Source: Acidobacteriota bacterium
GTDB lineage: Bacteria > Acidobacteriota > Terriglobia > Acidiferrales > UBA7541
Assembly (NCBI GenBank): GCA_003165465.1
Contig: PLUM01000014.1
Coordinates: forward strand, 63,999-127,998
Reading direction: 5' to 3'
DNA: 64,000 nt
Part shown: in pieces, positions 45,886 to 54,220 of the stretch
Layout of the letters: the number at the start of each line of letters is the position of its first letter
How positions within the stretch are numbered: position 1 is the first letter of the stretch
The notes under the pieces: model-generated
Databases searched by the model: none
What the model was told of the DNA's origin: nothing
The model's input: only the letters and a program-made list of their open reading frames with translations
Translations under genes and position numbers: made by a program

Positions 45886-46524
45886 TCAAAAACTCTTCAA
45901 TAGGGCGGGCAGTTCGCGAATCGTTTCGATTAGGGCGTCGGGTGACGCGGCGCGCAGACGCTCCGGGACCGGCGAACCTCCGAGGACTCCGATGGCGCGC
46001 ACGCCGGCGCGATGCGCCATTTCGATATCTTCCGGGGCGTCGCCGATATACACGCAGGCGTGGGGCTGGGCGCGAAGCTTGCCGAGCGCCATGCGCAGGG
46101 GCGCGGGATGCGGCTTGCGGCGCGGAGCGTCTTCATTGCAAATTTTGGCGAGGAACATTTCCGAGACGTTATGCTCACGCAGTTGTCTTCGCACGCGCGT
46201 GCGGCTTCCGCTGGACACCAACGCCAGATGGAAACGCCGGTCGAGCGTTTCCAACACGCGCCGCGCACCGGGCTGCATCTTCGGCTGCTGTTTGCGGTAC
46301 GAAAGTCTCCACAGACGGTCCGCCTCTTCCCATTTCGCGCGAGGCAGGCGCGCGGCGCGGTACACATGATGCCAGTTCGGCGAATAGTGGCGCTTCAACT
46401 CGGCGATGCTCCAGGGCATTCCCAGAGCGCCGAACATGTCCATATAGGCGTTGGCGTCGGCCTCGAAGGAATCGAGCAGCGTCCCGTCCCAGTCGAAGAG
46501 TACGTATTCAATGGCAGCTATCAT
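45886..46524 (-). CDS. HAD-family phosphatase (phosphoglycolate-phosphatase-like)
   Basis: The protein has 212 residues from ATG 46524. The HAD motifs are in order: FDWDGTLLDS (nucleophile and acid Asp), LALVSSGSRTRV with the Ser of motif II, the Lys of motif III in RRKPHPAPL, and VYIGDAPEDIEMAHRAGV for motif IV. The cap inserted after motif I puts it in the Gph/beta-PGM subfamily. The usual substrate, 2-phosphoglycolate, is possible but other small phosphates fit. Upstream codons lie in a repeat element (46552-46708), so ATG 46524 is more likely than the earlier ones. Confidence 0.87.
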   Translation of the reverse strand: MIAAIEYVLFDWDGTLLDSFEADANAYMDMFGALGMPWSIAELKRHYSPNWHHVYRAARLPRAKWEEADRLWRLSYRKQQPKMQPGARRVLETLDRRFHLALVSSGSRTRVRRQLREHNVSEMFLAKICNEDAPRRKPHPAPLRMALGKLRAQPHACVYIGDAPEDIEMAHRAGVRAIGVLGGSPVPERLRAASPDALIETIRELPALLKSF

Positions 46525-46551
46525 ATTGTTGGCACGAGTTTTAGCATGCGC

Positions 46552-46708
46552 AGGCATCAAAGGTTGCGGAAAAAGTCTCCCAGACCTTTTGTCATTCCGA
46601 GCGAAGCGAGGAATCTCTCTTCGATCTAAGCCCAAGAAAAGAAAGGGAGATTCCTCGCTTCGCTCGGAATGACAAAATTACGGACCTTTTCCGCAACCTG
46701 TGATGCCT
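46552..46708. repeat. long inverted repeat, family D
   Basis: About 157 bp. The outer arms read GGTTGCGGAAAA and TTTTCCGCAACC, extended by GGCATCA and TGATGCC. The inner arms are TTTGTCATTCCGAGCGAAGC and GCTTCGCTCGGAATGACAAA, continued by GAGGAATCTC and GAGATTCCTC. The motif CATTCCGAGCGAAGCGAGGA is a widespread dispersed repeat in Acidobacteriota and some other soil phyla. It lies upstream of the HAD gene. Confidence 0.88.
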
Positions 46709-47019
46709 ACGCCACTACAACATATACCAAACCACTACCGATTGGCATGAAAAGCGAGTAAAACAGAATAGAGACTTTTTTTGCAAGCACCCCTCGGCAA
46801 ACATGGCAAACCGCCCCAAAACAAACACAAGAAAACACCTATGTAGCTCAGCGTACTAAGTTACATCTACAGTATTAGTTTCGATTAGAAACATATGACA
46901 TATATCTGATAGATTGTGAGAATTAATAAGGTGCGCATCCTGAACTCCGCGGCGCGCTTTCTCGTTCGCCCGTTGACGTCCTGCGGAATTATCCTTGCCC
47001 GGGGAAAGAGGAATGGATC
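46709..47019. other. AT-rich gap before the sensor kinase pair
   Basis: About 310 bp with no supported gene. The part from 46840 to 46935 is markedly AT-rich (for example ATATGACATATATCTGATAG) and is a good place for the kinase promoter. No operator was recognised. Confidence 0.4.
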
Positions 47020-49245
47020 ATGACGCGTGACACGAACAAATCGGAACGCGCCGAGGAGTTGCTGCGCGAGAGCGAGGCGCGTTTGAAACGCGCCGAGAAA
47101 CTGGCGCGCATGGGCCATTATTCTTTCGAAGCAGATCATGGCAATGCGATTTGGTCCGACGGTCTGAAGGATCTCTGGGGTTTCGATCGCGATTCCAATC
47201 CTACCTGGGACGACTTGATGGCCCGCATTCATCCGGACGACCGGGAACGCATCCTAGCGGAATACAACCGGCGGGTAAAGGAAAGACAGGGTTTCGAATT
47301 CGAATACCGGATCGAGCGGCCCGACGGTTCGGAATCGATCGTACATTCCCTGGGTGAAGCCACCATCGATCCTGCCACCGGAAGGCTGCGCTATTTCGGC
47401 ACGATGGTGGATATCACCGCGCGCGAGACAGCGGAAGCGGCGGTGCGCAAAAGCGAGGTCCGGCTGCAACGCGTGATCAATGCCACGAACGACGGAGTCT
47501 GGGACTGGAACAAGATTACGAAAAAGTCTTGTCGTTCACCTCGGTGGAAGGAAATTTTCGGCTATCTCGACCACGAACTGTCCGATGAGGAAGACGTTTT
47601 CTTTAGCCGCGTACATCCGGACGACTTACTCATGCACAAGAATGCTCTGGCTCTTCACATGGAAACCGGCGCCCCTTTGTCGAGCGAGATCCGCATCCGG
47701 CACAAGGATGGCAGCTACCACTGGGCGTTGATCCGCGGCGAGTCTGTGCGGGACGCGCAAGGAGTTGTCATAGGCATGTCCGGAACAACGACCGACATCA
47801 CCGAGCGCAAGCTGGCGGTTGAGGCGATCCAACACGAGCGCAACCGTCTGCGGCAGATTCTCGATTCGCAATTCGCATTCGTTGCCGTGCTCACTCTTGA
47901 CGGCGTGATCGTCGAGATTAATCAGATGCCGCTCACGCTCATGGGGCTTTCGCGCGGGGACGTGTTGGGCCGCATCCTCTTGGAAATTGCTTGGCTCGAT
48001 CCTAGCGCCGTGCCAAAAGTGCAAGCGGCCCTGGCAGCAGCGGCACGTGGCGAGACCCTACGCGATGAGATCATCGCCCTTTTCCCCGGGGTAGGACGCC
48101 GCAACGTGGAGGTTATTTGGTCTCCCATGCGGGACGCGGCAGGCAAAGTGACCAACGTCGTTGGCTTCGGTGTGGACATCACCGAGCGCGTGCAAATGGA
48201 GCAAGCATTGCGCTCCAGCGAAGAGTTGTTTCGAACGCTGGCAAAGATCGCTCCGGTGGGCATTTTTCGAACCGATTCCGCCGGCAACTGCATCTATGTG
48301 AATGAGCATTATTGCGAAATCTCCGGACTCACTCAGCAAGAGTCCCTGGGAAATGGCTGGACGGCAAGCTTGCACCCGGGCGACCGGGATCGCATTTTCA
48401 AACAATGGATACAGACAGTGAAAAACAGGGAACCGCTTGTTTCGGAAATGCGCCTGCTGCGCCCCGATGGCCAGTTGGTCTGGGTTGTGACCGAGGCGCG
48501 GGCGGAAACCGATCTCAAGGGAAAAGTGCTCGGTTACGTGGGCACGGTAACGGACATCACCGCGCGCAAGCTGGCGGAATTGCGCATCGCGGCCTCTCTG
48601 CAGGAGAAAGACACGCTGCTGCGCGAGGTGCATCATCGCGTCAAGAACAACCTCCAGATCATCTCCAGCCTGCTCTATTTCCAGGCCAAGAAAGCCCGGA
48701 CCACGCATGAGATGCAAGGGCTGCGCGAGGGGGAAGACCGGCTGCGCGCCATGATCCTGGTTCACGAGCAACTGTATCGCTCGGAAGATCTCCACTCCAT
48801 TAAACTGGGCGAATACGTCGGGGCGCTTGCCAGACAATTACAGCGTTCCTTCAGCGATGTTTCCAATAATATTCGCATTGGCATCGAGGCGGATGAGGTT
48901 ACAGTGGCGGCGGAAACCGCCCTGCCGTGCGGAATGATCATCACCGAACTTGTGACCAACGCCATCAAATATGCCTATCCCGGCGGCAAAGGCGGTCATG
49001 TGCGCGTCCGAATTGCCAAGGAAGACGCGGGCTTTACACTATCCGTTACGGACTCGGGCGTCGGAATGCCTGAGGGCTTCAACCTGGCACTGACCGAAAC
49101 GTTCGGGTTGAAACTCGTGCAGAACCTGGCCGAACAGCTGAATGCAACGCTCACCCTCGTGCCGGGCAAAGGAACGGCTATTTCTCTTCATGTACCGCAA
49201 TCACCCGTGTTGGGGGACGATATAAAGATGACGATACAAAGATAG
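47020..49245 (+). CDS. multi-PAS sensor histidine kinase, HisKA_2/HWE-like
   Basis: The protein has 741 residues with GAGGA before the ATG. There are four PAS domains, at about 25-140, 145-265, 270-390 and 400-520, each with a PAC-like end (DITAR, DITER). The dimerisation box HHRVKNNLQ (His 538/539) belongs to the HisKA_2 type, followed by a HATPase with MIITELVTNAIKYAYPGG and DSGVGMPEG. No membrane segment or receiver domain is present, so it is soluble with an unknown signal. The next gene, 40 bp on, encodes a hybrid kinase whose receivers could be its partners. Confidence 0.9.
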   Translation: MTRDTNKSERAEELLRESEARLKRAEKLARMGHYSFEADHGNAIWSDGLKDLWGFDRDSNPTWDDLMARIHPDDRERILAEYNRRVKERQGFEFEYRIERPDGSESIVHSLGEATIDPATGRLRYFGTMVDITARETAEAAVRKSEVRLQRVINATNDGVWDWNKITKKSCRSPRWKEIFGYLDHELSDEEDVFFSRVHPDDLLMHKNALALHMETGAPLSSEIRIRHKDGSYHWALIRGESVRDAQGVVIGMSGTTTDITERKLAVEAIQHERNRLRQILDSQFAFVAVLTLDGVIVEINQMPLTLMGLSRGDVLGRILLEIAWLDPSAVPKVQAALAAAARGETLRDEIIALFPGVGRRNVEVIWSPMRDAAGKVTNVVGFGVDITERVQMEQALRSSEELFRTLAKIAPVGIFRTDSAGNCIYVNEHYCEISGLTQQESLGNGWTASLHPGDRDRIFKQWIQTVKNREPLVSEMRLLRPDGQLVWVVTEARAETDLKGKVLGYVGTVTDITARKLAELRIAASLQEKDTLLREVHHRVKNNLQIISSLLYFQAKKARTTHEMQGLREGEDRLRAMILVHEQLYRSEDLHSIKLGEYVGALARQLQRSFSDVSNNIRIGIEADEVTVAAETALPCGMIITELVTNAIKYAYPGGKGGHVRVRIAKEDAGFTLSVTDSGVGMPEGFNLALTETFGLKLVQNLAEQLNATLTLVPGKGTAISLHVPQSPVLGDDIKMTIQR

Positions 49246-49285
49246 GGTTGCAATCATCCCCAGTCGATATGGAAAAATAAGGACA

Positions 49286-51787
49286 ATGACAGCGACATTA
49301 CAAGCACCCCCTTCCCAATCCGAGCACTTGACCACCACGGCGAAAACTCGTGTTTTCGTCGTGGAAGACGAAGCCCTGATCGCCATGCAACTCAGCGACT
49401 GCCTGAAGCAGATGGGCTATGAAATCTGCGGCCGGGCGACCACCGGCGAAAAGGCGCTGGTGGAAATTTCCCGGACGCTTCCCGATCTGATTCTCATGGA
49501 CATTCGCCTGGGCGGCAAGCTGAGCGGAATCGAGACGTCCCTCCAACTGCGGCGGTTCATGGATGCGCCGGTCGTCTTCCTGAGCGCCTTTTCGGATGAG
49601 CGGTTAATTCGGGAAGCCATTGGCAGCGAGCCATTCGGATATCTGGTCAAGCCCTTCGAAGCGAGCGAACTGCACGCCACACTTCAGGCGGCGCTGCATA
49701 AACACCGGGCGGAACAAATCCTGCGGGCGGACAAAAACCGCCTGGAGGAGGCCATCCAGGAACGCACGGCGGAATTGCGGCGAAGCGAGGCGGAACTCCG
49801 CGAATTGAATGCATCCCTCGAACAAATCGTTGCCGAGCGCACCGGCGAACTGCACAAGAGCGAGGAGCAGCTTAAATATGCGCTTGGCGCCACGAGCGAC
49901 GGCCTTTGGGATTGGGATCTGAAGACTGGAAACGTGTATTACAGTCCTCAGTGGGTTCGCCTGCTGGGCTATTCGCCCGAGGAGGTGCCGCAGAGGATTG
50001 AATTTTACTTGACCGTCGTGCATCCCGATGACCTGTCTCCACTCATGCAAGTGATGGAGGATCACCTGGCGGGACGCGTGTCGGTCAAGGAGATCGATAT
50101 CCGCCTGCGGACAAAATCCGGCGATTACCTCTGGGTTCGCGACCGAGGCAGCGTGGTGGCCACGGACGAAAACGGCAAGGCATCGCGCATGGTGGGCACG
50201 ATCACGGACATTACCGAGCGCAAGCAGGCCGAGGAGGCGCTGCATGCGAGGGAGCGGCAAAACGCCGCCCTGCTGAACGCCATTCCCGACTTGATGTTTC
50301 GCATTAACCGCGCGGGCATTTTTCTGGATTACTGGGCGCAATCGGCGAGCGACCTGTTCGTGCCACCCGATAAAATCATTGGCGGAAATATACGGGAACT
50401 CATGCCGCCAGGCAATGCCGAACTTGCCCTGGAGCATATCCACGCCACATTGGAAACCGGCGAAGTGGAGGTATTCGAATTCTCCCTGACCGTGCCGCGC
50501 GGTCCACGCCAGTACGAAGCGCGCATGGCCCCGAGCGGCGCGGATGAAGTTGTGAGCATCGTGCGCGACATCACCGAGCGCAAGGCCGCCGAGGAAAAAC
50601 TGAGCGAGTCCAACCGGCAACTGACCACCGCCCTGGACCAACTCAAGCAGGCGCAGTCCGAGATGATCGAACACGAGCGGCTGCGCACGCTCGGACAGAT
50701 GGCCGCCGGGATCGCGCACAATTTTAATAATGCGCTCTCGCCCATCGTCGGCCTCTGTGAATTGATGCTGGACCAGCCAGAGATGCGGCAAGACCAGCAG
50801 AAAGTAACTCAATATCTGCAAATGATTCTGCAGAGCGCGAACGACGCCGCCGGCGTCGTTCGCCACTTGCGGGAGTTATACCGGCGGCCCGAAAAATACC
50901 AAACGCTGCAAGCCGTCAACCTCAGCCACGTCGTGGAGCAGGTGGTGGCGATGACCGAGCCGCGCTGGAAACAACAGACCCAGTCCGCCGGAAAACCCGT
51001 GGAGATCGAAATGGACCTCGCGGATGTTCCGGCAATCGCCGGCAACGAAGGCGAGTTGCGCGAAGTCCTCACCAACCTGATCTTCAACGCGATCGAATCC
51101 ATGCCGCAGGGCGGGACGATTCACCTGAGCACCCGCCAACAGGAACAAAGCGTCGTGCTGAAAATCAGGGACACGGGTATCGGGATGACGGACGATGTGC
51201 GGCAGCATTGCTTCGATGCGTTCTTCACCACCAAGAACACGCAAGGCACGGGCCTGGGGCTGGCCACGGTGATGTCCATTGTCCGGCAACACGAGGGAAC
51301 CATTGACCTGCAAACCGCGCCGAACCAGGGCGCTACGTTCACGATCCTCCTGCCGATTCGAACCGCGCTGGCCGCGCCGGAGCGCGCCTCCACCCTGAAG
51401 GATTCCGGCAAACGCGGGCGGATTCTGATTGTGGAAGACGAGCCTGCGATACGCACAATCTATGCGAACTATCTGACGCAGCAAGGCCACACGGTCGTGA
51501 CCGCTGCCAACGGCCGAGCCGGGCTGGAAGCGTTTTGTATCGGCGAGTTTGACATAGTGATCTCCGACATGGCCATGCCCGAGATGAACGGAGAGCAACT
51601 GGCCATGGAGATTCATAGGCTGGCATCGCGGACGCCGGTGATTTTGCTGACCGGCTTCGGCGACATCATGAATGCGCGCGGGGAGCGGCCTGCGGGCATT
51701 ACCGCCGTGATCGCCAAGCCGGTGAATTTGAAAGACCTGAGGACCGTGGTTCTGAACGCGCTGGCGCTGCGGGATAGAAAAGAATAA
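49286..51787 (+). CDS. hybrid sensor kinase REC-PAS-PAS-HisKA-HATPase-REC
   Basis: The protein has 833 residues. The first receiver has phospho-Asp at about 72 (LILMDIRLGG). Then come a coiled coil (145-195), two PAS domains (195-315, 325-435), a HisKA-type His at about 478 in GIAHNFNNALSPIVG, HATPase with NLIFNAIESMPQGG and DTGIGMTDD, and a C-terminal receiver with Asp at about 761 (DIVISDMAMPEMNG). The order with receivers at both ends is unusual: the N-terminal receiver may take a phosphate from the kinase upstream and adjust this kinase. There is no DNA-binding output domain. Confidence 0.92.
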   Translation: MTATLQAPPSQSEHLTTTAKTRVFVVEDEALIAMQLSDCLKQMGYEICGRATTGEKALVEISRTLPDLILMDIRLGGKLSGIETSLQLRRFMDAPVVFLSAFSDERLIREAIGSEPFGYLVKPFEASELHATLQAALHKHRAEQILRADKNRLEEAIQERTAELRRSEAELRELNASLEQIVAERTGELHKSEEQLKYALGATSDGLWDWDLKTGNVYYSPQWVRLLGYSPEEVPQRIEFYLTVVHPDDLSPLMQVMEDHLAGRVSVKEIDIRLRTKSGDYLWVRDRGSVVATDENGKASRMVGTITDITERKQAEEALHARERQNAALLNAIPDLMFRINRAGIFLDYWAQSASDLFVPPDKIIGGNIRELMPPGNAELALEHIHATLETGEVEVFEFSLTVPRGPRQYEARMAPSGADEVVSIVRDITERKAAEEKLSESNRQLTTALDQLKQAQSEMIEHERLRTLGQMAAGIAHNFNNALSPIVGLCELMLDQPEMRQDQQKVTQYLQMILQSANDAAGVVRHLRELYRRPEKYQTLQAVNLSHVVEQVVAMTEPRWKQQTQSAGKPVEIEMDLADVPAIAGNEGELREVLTNLIFNAIESMPQGGTIHLSTRQQEQSVVLKIRDTGIGMTDDVRQHCFDAFFTTKNTQGTGLGLATVMSIVRQHEGTIDLQTAPNQGATFTILLPIRTALAAPERASTLKDSGKRGRILIVEDEPAIRTIYANYLTQQGHTVVTAANGRAGLEAFCIGEFDIVISDMAMPEMNGEQLAMEIHRLASRTPVILLTGFGDIMNARGERPAGITAVIAKPVNLKDLRTVVLNALALRDRKE

Positions 51788-51838
51788 ACCGGAATTTCGA
51801 ACGGCGTTCCGCGCGCGGAGGCGGAACCGCCGCTTTTC

Positions 51839-51853
51839 AGTAGCACAGGCTTC
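51839..51853. repeat. family A half-element remnant
   Basis: AGTAGCACAGGCTTC, matching the beginning of a family A left arm and then breaking off. It lies just before the propeller protein gene. Confidence 0.5.
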
Positions 51854-51964
51854 CCGGAAACGCATATGGGTTAGAAGGTTTACTGGAAAGCGCCTCGGGT
51901 GTATAAGAATGCACGTCTGGATGGTCCAAACAAAAATCCCAACGAATTATCAGGGGGAGATGCA

Positions 51965-53224
51965 ATGAGTAAGGACAGAAGCGTAATGGCATTTGGCCTG
52001 GCGCTGGGCCTGTGTCTGCTGGTCGTGTTTGGCGCGCGCGGCGTGCAGTCGCAAAATGCGCCAAAGTTCAAGGTCGATGCGGACTGGCCAAAACCCTTGC
52101 CGAACAAATGGAAGATGGGCGGCGTCACGGGGCTGGCCGTGGACAAGGACGACAACGTATGGGTGCACGACCGTCCCAACGATTTGACGGATATCGAGCT
52201 GGAGGCGGAACTGACGCCGGCCATCGCCGATTGCTGCGTGCGTCCTCCGTCGATGATCCACATCGACAAGAATGGCGAAGTGATTGGCTCGATCAACCCG
52301 CCGCAAGGGCATGGCATGGCGGTGGACAGCAAAGGGTTCATCTATCTTGGCAACGTCGTCGACGGCAAGGGCAACGTCCGCAAATACGATCCGAAGACGG
52401 GCGCGTTTATCGCCGAGTTGCCGCGCACTCCGGAAATGCCGCCGAGCGGCGGTGGCGGCGATGCCGCTCCGACGGGACCGCCCGCTCCGGGCCATGGCAG
52501 CAACGGGCCAGTGTTTGGCTTTCTGCCCGCCGGTCGTCCTCCAGTCGATGCGGCTACGCGCGCGGCTCGCGCCGAGGCCACTGCCGCTTTCCGCTTAAAA
52601 TATCCTCCGACAACGCCCATGATCGTGGGCGGAATCGAAGAGGTTCGTCTGGATGAAGGGGCTCATGAGCTTTATGCGGCTGACAATTATCTGGGCGGGC
52701 GCGTAATGGTGTTTGACCTGGACACGTTCCAATTCAAGCGCGGCTGGGGCGCCTATGGGCACAAGCTGTCCGAAATCACAACCGATGACAAGGACCGAGC
52801 CTATGTTCCCAATGGACCGATGCCCAAGGAGTTCCGGGGCCACCTCACGTTGAATGTCTCCCACGACGACTTGGTGTATGCGGCTGACCGCATGGCGAAC
52901 CGCATCCACGTCACCACCAAGGATGGCAAGTTCGTGAAGGAATTCATCATGGCGCCGTGGACGGGCGTGGGCGGCTCGACGGGCGGCGTGATGTTTTCGC
53001 CGGACAAAGAACAGCGCTTTTTGTACATTTCCGATCTCACGAACAATCACATCTGGTTCCTGAACCGCGAGGATGGCAAGGTTGTGAGCACGCTTGGCAG
53101 CATGGGACAAAATGCCGGGCAATTCTACGGGCTGCACATGATCGCCGTGGACTCGAAGGGAACCATCTACACGGGTGAAGTATTCGGCGGCGAGCGCGTG
53201 CAGAGGTTCGTGCAGGTCAAGTAA
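51965..53224 (+). CDS. exported beta-propeller (NHL-like) protein
   Basis: The protein has about 419 residues from ATG 51965, with GGGGGAG upstream. A signal peptide (FGLALGLCLLVVFGARGVQSQ) precedes a repeat-rich fold: VTGLAVDKDDNVWVHDRP, GHGMAVDSKGFIYLGN, VFDLDTFQFKRGWGAYG, FLYISDLTNNHIWFLNRE and MIAVDSKGTIYTGEVFGGERVQRFV, typical of six-bladed NHL/SMP-30-type propellers. A Pro/Gly-rich insert at about residues 160-205 separates the early blades. It ends in the conserved VQRFV signature. Secreted or periplasmic; a lactonase or scaffold role is possible, but no metal ligands are certain. Confidence 0.8.
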   Translation: MSKDRSVMAFGLALGLCLLVVFGARGVQSQNAPKFKVDADWPKPLPNKWKMGGVTGLAVDKDDNVWVHDRPNDLTDIELEAELTPAIADCCVRPPSMIHIDKNGEVIGSINPPQGHGMAVDSKGFIYLGNVVDGKGNVRKYDPKTGAFIAELPRTPEMPPSGGGGDAAPTGPPAPGHGSNGPVFGFLPAGRPPVDAATRAARAEATAAFRLKYPPTTPMIVGGIEEVRLDEGAHELYAADNYLGGRVMVFDLDTFQFKRGWGAYGHKLSEITTDDKDRAYVPNGPMPKEFRGHLTLNVSHDDLVYAADRMANRIHVTTKDGKFVKEFIMAPWTGVGGSTGGVMFSPDKEQRFLYISDLTNNHIWFLNREDGKVVSTLGSMGQNAGQFYGLHMIAVDSKGTIYTGEVFGGERVQRFVQVK

Positions 53225-53259
53225 GGCGCGCAGCCGGCATATGCACAATATGAGCCGTG

Positions 53260-53330
53260 GTAGCGCGGGCTTCAGCCTGCGGGGTTTTATCCGTCCAAGA
53301 ACCAACCCCGCAGGCTGAAGACCGCGCTAC
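53260..53330. repeat. palindromic element, GC-variant of family A (copy A6)
   Basis: Left arm GTAGCGCGGGCTTCAGCCTG plus CGGGGTT, right arm AACCCCGCAGGCTGAAGACC plus GCGCTAC; spacer about 17 bp. The core GGCTTCAGCC is shared with the other A elements while the flanks differ. Confidence 0.8.
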
Positions 53331-53386
53331 TAATCCGTGCTTCTCACAACAAGTTCACAATCGCTGCAGCGAAACAGACACTTTTC

Positions 53387-53468
53387 AGTGGCACAGGCTT
53401 CAGCCTGTGTGGGTTTGAATTTTGCGCTCGCTAGATTCAAAAGAACCCAGACTGAAGCCTGTGCCACT
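53387..53468. repeat. palindromic element, family A (copy A7)
   Basis: 82 bp. The left arm is identical to that of A1 (AGTGGCACAGGCTTCAGCCT and onward). The right arm ends CTGAAGCCTGTGCCACT with one small change. The spacer has GGGTTTGAATTTTGCG and ATTCAAAAGAA, related to but more diverged than the A1 spacer. Confidence 0.87.
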
Positions 53469-53709
53469 AAAACCAACCCGGCGTTTGCCTTGCACGTCCC
53501 CCCGCCGCACAGATTACTACATAAGAAATATATTTCCGGTGACTGCAATCAACGAATCGCCACCTAAGGGTCCCGGAATCTGGGATCATCCATACAAGCC
53601 ATAAATTGCCGGATGCCCGGACGAAAACGTGGATCGAGCCGCAAACGGCCGGGCGCGGAGTGCGGGAAGCACACCGCAAATCCTTCGGAGCAAGAGGCGG
53701 CCCGAGGCT

Positions 53710-54039
53710 ATGCCCAGAATAGACAGGCGCGCGCATCAACGCTTTCTAGCCAAGCCCGAAGATCGCGTCCTTTACGATGAACGGTCCGTGCCTGTCCGGG
53801 ACGTAAGCCTGGGCGGCATTTTTATTCTCGACCCGGACCCCCTTCCGGTCGGATCGGAAGTTGCCTTCACGCTGCGAATCGGACGCCTGAATCTCGACCT
53901 CGATGGAATTGTCCGGCACTCGACGGATCAAATCGGCATGGGAATTCAATTTACGAACGTTTCCGCGCTGCCCATGCGGCGGTTGACCATACACATCGCC
54001 AGCCTGCTTTCGGCGCCGAGCGAAATGGAAACGGCATAA
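53710..54039 (+). CDS. PilZ-domain protein
   Basis: The protein has 109 residues from ATG 53710. It is a single PilZ domain with the c-di-GMP-binding pattern: an RRAHQR box at the N-terminus and DVSLGGIF about 30 residues later, followed by LRIGRLNLDLDGIVRHS and MGIQFTNVS. It probably binds cyclic di-GMP and passes the signal to another protein, for example for motility or polysaccharide synthesis. A frame opening at 53629 offers a longer start, but the added residues are basic and not family-like. Confidence 0.83.
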   Translation: MPRIDRRAHQRFLAKPEDRVLYDERSVPVRDVSLGGIFILDPDPLPVGSEVAFTLRIGRLNLDLDGIVRHSTDQIGMGIQFTNVSALPMRRLTIHIASLLSAPSEMETA

Positions 54040-54062
54040 GCACGGAGGCCAGCCACTCCCGT

Positions 54063-54101
54063 CCCGGCTCTCGATCCCGGCTCTCGATCCCGGCTCTCGA
54101 T
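54063..54101. repeat. three tandem copies of a 13-bp unit
   Basis: The unit CCCGGCTCTCGAT occurs three times without change, 24 bp after the PilZ stop. It does not overlap a supported gene. Confidence 0.9.
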
Positions 54102-54220
54102 CCTTTACAAAAGTTGGCGGGACACGTAAAGTTTGACGGTCGTCTTTTGCTCTCCGATAGGCGCGAGACCGTGCGCAAAGCGGAGTTTTGCACCGAGACA
54201 TACACAGGCCACCTGAAATA

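Larger units (their letters stand above)
53225..53709. other. repeat-rich gap before the PilZ gene
   Basis: 485 bp without a supported gene. It holds two palindromic elements (53260-53330 and 53387-53468), listed separately. Nothing else is visible except a mild AT-rich stretch near 53510-53560 that may hold the PilZ promoter. Confidence 0.5.
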
